DNA of 16,750 nucleotides from UKL13-2 sp038236905 (GTDB lineage: Bacteria; Pseudomonadota; Gammaproteobacteria; Burkholderiales; Usitatibacteraceae). The DNA is taken from positions 1-16,750 of the forward strand of contig JBBRZG010000085.1 in assembly GCA_038236905.1 (NCBI GenBank). Direction: 5' to 3'. This document shows, one piece after another, positions 1-5,313 of this stretch (position 1 is the stretch's first letter; each line of letters starts with the position of its first letter). The notes under the pieces are model-generated. The model searched no databases, had not been told where the DNA came from, and saw only the letters and a list, made by a program, of their open reading frames with translations. A program made the translations under genes and the position numbers.

Positions 1-98
1 ATTTCCATATCTTCAAACTCGACCATTGAAACACAGGCAGACAAACTCAGCAGGCATACCAAGAAGCCCAAATATCTAACGACAGTGCTTGGTGACAT
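1..98 (-). CDS. lipoprotein, 5' fragment (runs off window)
   Basis: A reading frame starts at the ATG at 98-96 on the minus strand and stays open to the window edge, giving 32 residues. They form a textbook lipoprotein signal peptide: Arg8, a hydrophobic stretch at about residues 10-20, and a lipobox Leu-Ser-Ala-Cys ending at Cys22, followed by Val-Ser. An AGGA sequence about 9 bases upstream can serve as ribosome binding site. The start lies 58 bases downstream of the stop of another lipoprotein gene on the same strand, so the two probably form one transcript. Signal peptidase II cleavage and outer-membrane anchoring are expected, because residue +2 is not Asp. The mature part is almost entirely outside the window, so no function can be assigned. 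Confidence 0.65.
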   Translation of the reverse strand, partial: MSPSTVVRYLGFLVCLLSLSACVSMVEFEDME

Positions 99-156
99 TA
101 AAAAAGTCCTGAGTGGTTTAAGTCTATCGAGGCACGATTGTGTGGAGGCCTTCTTT

Positions 157-753
157 TTACTTGCTTTGAGAAAATCTATACCAACGATCTTCTTTGCTAA
201 ACATGTGAATTACCACCATCGAGCTTTGGTAAGTGGCGATTTGCGTTTGAACAATTAACTCGCCGCTTTCTGGTTGATAAACGTACCATATTCGCTGCGT
301 GCGTACTGTTGTCCCTTCATTGGCGGAGGTCATCTTTTCTTCCATCACAAACCTCCCCGCCTCACAACGCACTTTTGCGGGTGAACGCGTTTTTACTTGT
401 GCGATTAACTCGCTGTCTGAAAGCGCTTTTAATTCAGCACCGTTTTGAGTAGAAATCGAAAGTTGTACAACCTTAGCTTTCCCCCTCGTAAAAGGGCGCC
501 CACCAGATTGACGATCCCAGATTGGGTCGATCAAAAGATCGGACAAACTTTGTGACGCGTAAGAATACTGGGGAAAAGGAATTTGCTCGCCCGGTCCATC
601 GTCAAATGCAGCTGAAATCGGCTTGCAGCCAGACTCACCAATTTGTATCGGAGATGGCCAACCTGTCGGGCGTTCGAACACTCGATTTGAAACGCACCCG
701 CTAATCAAAATCAGCGCGCCAACGCTCGCTAGCGAAAATAGTTTTAGTGGCAT
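157..753 (-). CDS. hypothetical lipoprotein, 198 aa
   Basis: The protein begins with a lipoprotein signal: Lys4, a hydrophobic core at residues 5-17, and the lipobox Ile-Ser-Gly-Cys at 17-20. The mature part (about 178 residues) is soluble-looking, with no further membrane segment. It contains Cys43 and Cys129 and a C-terminal half rich in alternating polar and hydrophobic residues, suggesting beta strands. I do not recognise a family. The start ATG has only a purine-rich AAGAAA upstream. A second lipoprotein gene follows 58 bases downstream on the same strand, so a small envelope operon is likely. The protein is expected to be lipid-anchored at the outer membrane facing the periplasm; this rests on the signal only. 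Confidence 0.75.
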   Translation of the reverse strand: MPLKLFSLASVGALILISGCVSNRVFERPTGWPSPIQIGESGCKPISAAFDDGPGEQIPFPQYSYASQSLSDLLIDPIWDRQSGGRPFTRGKAKVVQLSISTQNGAELKALSDSELIAQVKTRSPAKVRCEAGRFVMEEKMTSANEGTTVRTQRIWYVYQPESGELIVQTQIATYQSSMVVIHMFSKEDRWYRFSQSK

Positions 754-848
754 AAGCAGATTTCTTACATAAATTCTTGCGAAGTTGTAATGGGAACGCG
801 GCTCGTGCGAGACCTAAATTTACGCGGTGAATGAACTTTATTTTTCAT

Positions 849-861
849 GCTTGAGTCAAGC
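849..861. promoter_or_regulatory. 13-bp palindrome, possible operator
   Basis: The sequence is GCTTGAGTCAAGC, two perfect 6-base arms around a single central base, about 95 bases upstream of the lipoprotein gene start at 753. The arms could bind a dimeric regulator. No known consensus is matched with confidence, and one short palindrome can occur by chance. Confidence 0.25.
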
Positions 862-898
862 TAGACGTACCTCAGTGTCCGATTTTCGGTAGGTGTGT

Positions 899-1145
899 GG
901 CAATTTTCTCTTCTGCAGAATGCACCTTAATAGCTTCAACCTAAAAAACATTCTCCCGATAAGCATCACCGCCCTTGAACACCGCCATCGCACCCGCAAC
1001 CAAATAAGCAATCCGAAAAACAGCCCAACCGTTCGTATTCGCGCAAATTAGTATGCACGAGCGAGCGGAGCCTTTCAGCGGCGTCAACATCGCGCGCGCA
1101 GCAAGTTGATTGTGCTCTCGCTTCTATGTCCACCAAGCGTTCGCA
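899..1145 (-). pseudogene. decayed copy of the HExxH membrane-protein gene at 3600-4013
   Basis: Read on the minus strand, this region aligns to the middle and C-terminal part (about residues 56-125) of the intact 137-residue gene at 3600-4013. Bases 932-1020 match 3642-3730 at 81 of 89 positions with no gap; the rest matches at only about two thirds of positions. The copy is broken. The active-site-like HEHTH is replaced by LVHTN. A 2-base deletion near 1020-1024 shifts the frame right after the segment matching QYERWG. The codon matching Glu121 has become TAG (943-941). The N-terminal third of the gene is absent or unrecognisable. Both copies have the same orientation, so they are direct repeats flanking the marR operon. 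Confidence 0.8.
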
Positions 1146-1239
1146 ACTAAAAAGTTAAATTATTTTGCGTAATCGCATGTCCCCTTCCGAGCAGCAAGTT
1201 GACAAATGAATGCTTCAAAGATCAGAGGTAAAAATTAAC

Positions 1240-1267
1240 TTGACGAAATATAGTATTAAGATATATT
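1240..1267 (+). promoter_or_regulatory. sigma-70-type promoter of the marR operon
   Basis: A -35 box TTGACG (1240-1245) and a -10 box TATATT (1262-1267) are separated by 16 bases. Each matches the consensus at 5 of 6 positions. Transcription would start near 1273-1276, about 30 bases ahead of the GTG start at 1307. The region is strongly AT-rich compared with its surroundings. Confidence 0.55.
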
Positions 1268-1283
1268 GTATGGATACATACTA
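1251..1283. promoter_or_regulatory. palindromic operator candidate for the MarR protein
   Basis: A perfect inverted repeat GTATG-GATA-CATAC occupies 1268-1281, directly after the -10 box and over the predicted transcription start. A wider pair, TAGTAT (1251-1256) and ATACTA (1278-1283), encloses the -10 box. MarR-family dimers usually bind such short AT-rich palindromes across their own promoter, so autorepression by the protein encoded at 1307-1825 is the simplest reading. Binding itself is inferred. Confidence 0.5.
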
Positions 1284-1306
1284 AAATTTCTTCGAAGGAC
1301 CTAGCC

Positions 1307-1825
1307 GTGAAATCAAGTAAAGCTACATCGCTAGCGCATGCTGACATCAGTCAACTCAAACAAGAAATCGGATTAAACCGCGAATTTGTCGATGAAAAAG
1401 AGGCTGTTTTCCTTTCAATGACTTGGACGTGGATGAACATAGAGCGAGCGGGGCGCAAATTTTTTCCCGCCTACGGGCTTACCGACGCGCAGTTCAATGC
1501 GCTCATGATTTTGTGGGACTACCGAATCACTGGGCTGAGGCAGCATCAGCTCGCCGAGCTTCTAGTTGTTAATCGCGCCAGCGCGGGCAGCTTAGTGGAC
1601 CGCATGGAGACGAGCGGCTGGGTGGCGCGTGCGGCTGACCCCGATGACCGTCGTGCTTGGTTTGTTCGCCTGACCGACGAAGGAATTGCGAAGCTCAAAA
1701 TCGTCCGCGAAGACTATTACAAACTGCTGAGCAAGGTTTTTGAAAATGTTGATACGCCCTTACTGCAGAGCGTCCTGCGATTTAATAAATTGTTCCGCGA
1801 ACGCCTCCAAGCACTGTCGAAATAA
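1307..1825 (+). CDS. MarR-family transcriptional regulator, 172 aa
   Basis: This is a winged helix-turn-helix regulator. Residues 35-56 form the first dimerisation helix. The DNA-binding domain covers about 57-128: a recognition region with LAELLVVNRASAGSLVDRME (residues 82-101) followed by the wing D111-P-D-D-R-R and the typical LTDEG (122-126). The last 45 residues return to the dimer interface. Length is slightly above the family norm because of a 30-residue N-terminal extension. The start is a GTG with GAAGGA 7 bases upstream; no in-frame ATG fits better. It is the first gene of an operon with a hydroxylase-type oxygenase and a GNAT transferase, so it probably controls them in response to a small ligand, which cannot be named. 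Confidence 0.9.
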   Translation: MKSSKATSLAHADISQLKQEIGLNREFVDEKEAVFLSMTWTWMNIERAGRKFFPAYGLTDAQFNALMILWDYRITGLRQHQLAELLVVNRASAGSLVDRMETSGWVARAADPDDRRAWFVRLTDEGIAKLKIVREDYYKLLSKVFENVDTPLLQSVLRFNKLFRERLQALSK

Positions 1826-1858
1826 TTACAACCTGCTATCAATTCTCGAGGAAAGATC

Positions 1859-2587
1859 ATGCCGGAATATGCGTTACCCATTATGTTGTTATCAGGCGTA
1901 GTTATTCTGGTCTGGGAACATTTGTTCCCAGCTCATCCCATGGAGCCAAAAACAGGGTGGTATGTTCGCGCACTATTGGTGAATGCTTTTCAGCTACTGG
2001 TATTTATGGCGGTTGAGCATTTGTGGAACGCATGGAACAAGGCATGGTCTCTAAACCTTATGCCCGCGGCCTCACCATTCGTCGGCGCATGTGTCGCCTA
2101 CTTTGTTTTTACGTTCGCTATCTATTGGTGGCACCGTGCGAGGCACGCTTCGCCCATGCTCTGGCGTGTATTTCACCAGTTTCACCACAGCCCTAAACGT
2201 ATCCAGACGCTTACGGCGTACTACATCCACCCGTTAGACATGTTCGTTGGGATCACCATTAGTAACGTTATTTTGTTTCCACTCCTAGGGCTGGATTTTG
2301 CTGCCGCTGCTTGGTATACGTTGATTACCGGCTTCGCTGGATTCTTTATCCACGCCAACATACACGTTCCTCGCGTCGTAGGCTATGTTTTCCAGACCCC
2401 CGAAATGCATCGCTTACACCACAAACGCGGACACCATGCCAACAACTATAGCGACATCGTGTGGTGGGACATGATGTTCGGTACTTATGCAAATCCGATT
2501 ATTGATATTGAGCGTTGCGGATTCGATGACACTTCCGAGAAGGAAGTTATTCCGCTGTTGCTCGGAAGGGAAATTTATAAATCATGA
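1859..2587 (+). CDS. fatty acid hydroxylase / sterol desaturase family membrane oxygenase, 242 aa
   Basis: The protein belongs to the diiron membrane hydroxylase superfamily, which oxidises lipid or other hydrophobic C-H bonds with O2. The histidine boxes are complete: HxxxH (92-96), HxxHH (106-110), HxxxH (165-169), HxxHH (184-188), and a further HH pair (192-193) before NNYSD. Membrane segments are seen at about 5-20, 38-55, 72-91 and 125-165. The closing sequence WWDMMFGTY (202-210) is also typical. Length is usual for the compact bacterial members. GAGGAAAG lies 5-6 bases before the ATG, and the gene starts 33 bases after marR. Its stop overlaps the start of the next gene by 4 bases, so translational coupling is likely. 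Substrate is unknown; sterols are less likely than fatty acyl chains in bacteria. Confidence 0.88.
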   Translation: MPEYALPIMLLSGVVILVWEHLFPAHPMEPKTGWYVRALLVNAFQLLVFMAVEHLWNAWNKAWSLNLMPAASPFVGACVAYFVFTFAIYWWHRARHASPMLWRVFHQFHHSPKRIQTLTAYYIHPLDMFVGITISNVILFPLLGLDFAAAAWYTLITGFAGFFIHANIHVPRVVGYVFQTPEMHRLHHKRGHHANNYSDIVWWDMMFGTYANPIIDIERCGFDDTSEKEVIPLLLGREIYKS

Positions 2588-3303
2588 GCAGCCACGCGAT
2601 CATCCGTCCCTTTTCTGCCTCAAACATTCTCAACCCTCAGCGCCAGCTTGCGGAACCGAAACTAAGCTATCGTGAATTTCGTAGCTACGGTGAACTTGAG
2701 CGGGAGCCAGCAACGAAGTCAGGGCTGATTTCGACTTATCAGACGATATTCAGCGATCCCGATACATGGGCCGAAAACTACGCTGATGAAGAGGTCCGAC
2801 TTAAGCTAGAAGATGAACTTGCCGGTTGCGCAAATCTGCGCATTTGCATTGACGAAAACAATGACTCGGCGGTCGCAGCTTTTTTCTGGGCGCAGCTACG
2901 CGCTGCAGTTGACATCGTTCGCGCGATCGAGAGCATCAAGTTCGCGCAGAAGCTTGCCACCCATGAATTATCTCGCGACCTTCGTGAAGTAATCGGCGAA
3001 GAGCACGTTATTTACATTCACGATTTCGCGATCAGAAAACAATATCGAGGCAAAATTTGGTTAACGCACTTGATTGGGCCAGTTTTATGGGAAATCGGAA
3101 AGCGATCTTCCGTAACCAAGGTGCTTTTCTGGAGTATTCCCGGAACTCAGGTGGATTTGTTCGCACGGCGCGAAGGATTCAAGCCAGTCTTGATTGCGCA
3201 CGGGATGCACTTTCATCTTGGCGAGTTCTCGCTCGACGCCATGTGCGATGGATTTAATCTGCCTTGGCTGAATCGCCGCGGCGCTAACACCAGAACGATA
3301 TGA
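2584..3303 (+). CDS. GNAT-family N-acyltransferase-like protein, 239 aa
   Basis: The N-terminal part has the pattern IFSDPDTWAENY followed by acidic helix residues (55-80), typical of the first helices of many GNAT enzymes. Motif A, the acyl-CoA binding core, is seen as IYIHDFAIRKQYRG (143-156) followed by a helix to about 171. The beta strand VLFWSIP (180-186) and FARREGF (193-199) match the late GNAT motif B. The pyrophosphate loop reads Q-Y-R-G-K-I instead of the usual Q/R-x-x-G-x-G/A, so acyl-CoA binding may be altered. The ATG overlaps the upstream hydroxylase stop (ATGA), which ties the two products together. An acyltransferase next to an acyl-chain hydroxylase could act on the same lipid or amide, but this is inference. 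The acceptor is unknown. Confidence 0.7.
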   Translation: MSSHAIIRPFSASNILNPQRQLAEPKLSYREFRSYGELEREPATKSGLISTYQTIFSDPDTWAENYADEEVRLKLEDELAGCANLRICIDENNDSAVAAFFWAQLRAAVDIVRAIESIKFAQKLATHELSRDLREVIGEEHVIYIHDFAIRKQYRGKIWLTHLIGPVLWEIGKRSSVTKVLFWSIPGTQVDLFARREGFKPVLIAHGMHFHLGEFSLDAMCDGFNLPWLNRRGANTRTI

Positions 3304-3599
3304 ACCAAAAAACTTTGGGATAGAGATCGGGCTGAATTGTATTGCCCGATAGCGCGGCGGGCTCCGTTTTACGGGTGCACAGACGATCTGCAGTACGAAG
3401 TGTGTTTGCCAATACTTGATGATGGCTAAAAAATATAAGGCCCGTCAAGGTGGAGGCCGCGCGCAAAGCACGCTTCAATTCCAACCTTCTGTAGACAGGA
3501 GTACCGGTAGCGTTAGTGGTGCCGTCGTTGTTGCCGTAAAAGTAGGGACAGAATTTACAGGCTTCACGAAGGGAAGGCTATCAATGTTGGCTGCCCTGA
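3304..3599. other. gap between convergent genes, no supported gene
   Basis: About 300 bases lie between the end of the GNAT gene and the end of the minus-strand HExxH gene. A short hairpin is present at 3326-3350. Open frames exist on both strands (for example 3416-3688 on the plus strand), but they lack ribosome binding sites and recognisable protein features. The word AAAAGTAGGGACAGAATTT at 3538-3556 resembles sequence found near dispersed repeats in other proteobacteria; this is a memory-based impression. Confidence 0.5.
3326..3350. terminator. weak hairpin after the marR operon
   Basis: The arms ATCGGGC (3326-3332) and GCCCGAT (3344-3350) form a perfect 7-bp stem with an 11-base loop, 22 bases after the GNAT stop codon. 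No T-run follows on the plus strand, so it is a poor intrinsic terminator. It may only stabilise the 3' end. Confidence 0.3.
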
Positions 3600-4013
3600 C
3601 TAGAGTGCATCGCGGTTTTTCTCCGTGGACTGCGTTGCAAATGCCTCAACCTCAAAAACATTATCCCGATAAGCATCACCGCCCTTGAACACCGCAGTCG
3701 CACTCGCAACCAAATAAGCAATCGGAAAAATCACGCCCCAGCGTTCGTACTGGCGCACGTGTGTATGTTCATGGGCACGTAGCCTTTTAGCCGTGGCGGA
3801 ATCGCGGGCGATGATGACGTGGCCGAGGGTGATGGCTTCAATTCGCGCCCATGGGTTTAACAGCCACAGTACGCTCGAGGCCGCGCCGTTGCTGGCTTCT
3901 AGGGCATTGCCGACTCGCTCGCAGCGGCCGCCGCTGGCCTTGATGATGTCCGCTAGCATCAGGCCGAAGACCGTGATCGGCAGCGGCCACAGATAAATCC
4001 ACGCGCGCTTCAT
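3600..4013 (-). CDS. small membrane protein with HExxH motif, 137 aa
   Basis: A hydrophobic N-terminus (about residues 5-24) is followed by a soluble stretch and a second hydrophobic segment (94-109). In between sits HEHTHVRQYERWG (81-93), an HExxH zinc-protease-like signature. The downstream segment YRDNVFEVEAF (115-125) has acidic residues that could provide a third metal ligand. I recall similar uncharacterised proteins in betaproteobacteria, but no named function. The length is short for a protease, so it could be a metal-binding or degenerate enzyme. It is the last gene of a minus-strand operon, starting 11 bases after the DUF1499 gene. The ribosome binding site is weak, suggesting coupling to upstream translation. 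A broken copy lies at 899-1145. Confidence 0.75.
   Translation of the reverse strand: MKRAWIYLWPLPITVFGLMLADIIKASGGRCERVGNALEASNGAASSVLWLLNPWARIEAITLGHVIIARDSATAKRLRAHEHTHVRQYERWGVIFPIAYLVASATAVFKGGDAYRDNVFEVEAFATQSTEKNRDAL
3642..3730 (-). repeat. direct repeat partner of 932-1020
   Basis: This 89-base segment, within the 3' half of the HExxH gene, matches 932-1020 at 81 of 89 positions without gaps and in the same orientation. The offset is 2710 bases. The two copies enclose the marR, hydroxylase and GNAT genes. Beyond 3730 the similarity falls sharply to about two thirds. Confidence 0.85.
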
Positions 4014-4024
4014 CGCGACGTAAC

Positions 4025-4528
4025 TTATTTGGTGAAGGCTGCGCGAATCGCTTCGATGCGTTTACGGTTGACGTTGAAATCTTTTTCGCCGAGTCGTGAC
4101 GCGGACCGCACGTGAATCACGCTTGCCTTTGCGTCTAGGGCAAATTCCACATCATCAACGTAACCCATGAGTGCGCTTTTAAATTCGGCGTACAAATAAT
4201 TTTCGCTACTATTCACCACCGTCGCGCGCGGTTCGGCTGTCACGATGCCAACAATTTTCGTCCATGCGCTGGCGCTATCGCCCGAGAATGAAATCGGTTC
4301 AATGTAATGAAGCGCGTCGGATTTGTCCGCTTGTGATGAAACATTATTGGGCCGCCGCGACACTGGCTTAAATTTGTTGTTGGTAAATCCTAAATCTGCA
4401 GGTCGTGAGCCAGCGAAAAGACCCATACGTTGTCCTCCAAAAATTTCGATTGAGACGATCACGCTGAGGATGCCAACTACGACCAGCAGGCCCAGAAAGA
4501 AACGCTTAAAAATTTGTTTAATCGTCAT
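4025..4528 (-). CDS. DUF1499 membrane-anchored protein, 167 aa
   Basis: The family is recognised from its conserved blocks: SRPADLG (41-47), PNNVSSQ (60-66), YLYAEFKS (111-118), VDDVEF (124-129), RSASRLG (141-147) and NRKRIEAIR (154-162). Residues 8-30 form one membrane anchor or uncleaved signal, so the domain is probably periplasmic. The function of DUF1499 is not established. Translation starts at an ATG preceded by TTAGGA 7 bases upstream, which overlaps the stop of the glyoxalase-like gene ending at 4538. The two are therefore probably coupled. Length is normal for the family, and no key block is missing. Confidence 0.9.
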   Translation of the reverse strand: MTIKQIFKRFFLGLLVVVGILSVIVSIEIFGGQRMGLFAGSRPADLGFTNNKFKPVSRRPNNVSSQADKSDALHYIEPISFSGDSASAWTKIVGIVTAEPRATVVNSSENYLYAEFKSALMGYVDDVEFALDAKASVIHVRSASRLGEKDFNVNRKRIEAIRAAFTK

Positions 4529-4537
4529 CGCCGTATC

Positions 4538-5188
4538 CTAACTCATTAGTGTCTTTACGCCATTCGGCGTACGAATATAAGCGCACATCGTCATGCCGGA
4601 ATAGGGCGGTGTTGAGGTCAAGACCAGCGACTTTTCTAGGCCTAATTCGCTCAATAGATACTGAATTTTTGCCGGGTTCGGGTGCGCCGCTTCCATCCAT
4701 TCAAATCGACATTGCTGGTCAAGCAGCCTTTCACAGGGATGATGCGGCACATCCCATTGAATCAGTGTCGGCACAAGGCCACCTTCAACAGGGTAGCCAT
4801 CCTCAGGGATCGTGATACGCCATTTGAAATCACCGCGTTCCATCGGATACACGCTTCCTAAAACGCTTCCGGTTTTTGCATCCAGCGCATCAATATCATC
4901 GGTCCGCGCCACCCAGCCGAGCAGGCGAGGCTTTTGTGCGATGCGTTCTTGTACATCGCGGGTGTCGAGCCCAAACCAGCGTGGCATAAACGGTTTCGCG
5001 CCGTATGGATCAATCGCCACCAGTTCGAGATAGCAATCTGCGCCGAGCGAGAGCAGTCGATTGTGGGTTCCCATGCGCTCGTGCGTGCCAATGGCGCTTA
5101 AGGTCACGCCAAGAAAACGTTCCAGCCACGCGCTTCCACGTGCCAAATCTGCGCAGGCAAGGACTAAATGATCAAGCTGGATGGTCAT
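4538..5188 (-). CDS. glyoxalase-like (VOC superfamily) protein, 216 aa
   Basis: The N-terminus LDHLVLACADL (5-15) is the first strand of a glyoxalase-like domain, with His7 as a likely metal ligand. THNRLLSLG (41-49) and YLELVAID (53-60) supply the next strands, with His42 and Glu55 as further candidate ligands. A second half (about 85-215) contains WRITIPEDG and LIQWD, matching the larger glyoxalase-like family rather than true glyoxalase I. Function is unknown; these proteins often bind a divalent metal and small ligands. It is the first gene of the operon with DUF1499 and the HExxH protein. No clear Shine-Dalgarno site precedes the ATG. A strong terminator for the upstream gene lies about 25-90 bases before it, so its own promoter must be very close or read-through is used. 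Confidence 0.85.
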   Translation of the reverse strand: MTIQLDHLVLACADLARGSAWLERFLGVTLSAIGTHERMGTHNRLLSLGADCYLELVAIDPYGAKPFMPRWFGLDTRDVQERIAQKPRLLGWVARTDDIDALDAKTGSVLGSVYPMERGDFKWRITIPEDGYPVEGGLVPTLIQWDVPHHPCERLLDQQCRFEWMEAAHPNPAKIQYLLSELGLEKSLVLTSTPPYSGMTMCAYIRTPNGVKTLMS

Positions 5189-5200
5189 GAGGAGTCATGC

Positions 5201-5278
5201 AAAATAAAAATAAAATCCCTAGGATCGGCGGGCATTAACAGAGCATTGTGCTCTAAACGCCGCGCCAATCCTAGGGAT
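5201..5278 (-). terminator. nested-hairpin intrinsic terminator of the TonB receptor gene
   Basis: The outer arms ATCCCTAGGAT (5215-5225) and ATCCTAGGGAT (5268-5278) are a perfect 11-bp inverted repeat. Inside lie CGGCG/CGCCG (5226-5230 and 5258-5262) and AGAGCA-TTG-TGCTCT (5240-5254). On the minus strand the structure is followed by a T-rich run (5215 to 5201), as expected for Rho-independent termination. It begins 36 bases after the receptor stop codon. The three stacked stems are more elaborate than a usual terminator. Confidence 0.8.
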
Positions 5279-5313
5279 GGCTTTCTGAGCCTATAAAAAC
5301 TAACGACGATCGA

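Larger units (their letters stand above)
754..1306. other. intergenic gap between divergent genes, with gene remnant
   Basis: This 553-base stretch separates the minus-strand lipoprotein gene from the plus-strand marR-type gene, so it should carry both promoters. It holds a short palindrome GCTTGA-G-TCAAGC at 849-861, a decayed gene fragment at about 899-1145, and an AT-rich promoter region at 1230-1283. I could not find a convincing promoter for the lipoprotein gene. No intact reading frame of plausible coding character is visible. Confidence 0.7.

Noticed and set aside
3416..3688. 90-residue plus-strand open frame in the convergent gap
   Set aside because: It has no ribosome binding site and no recognisable domain, and its end runs antisense into the HExxH gene. 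It may be chance.
4549..5190. Plus-strand open frames across the glyoxalase-like gene
   Set aside because: They are antisense shadows; only the minus-strand frame shows family motifs and fits the operon.
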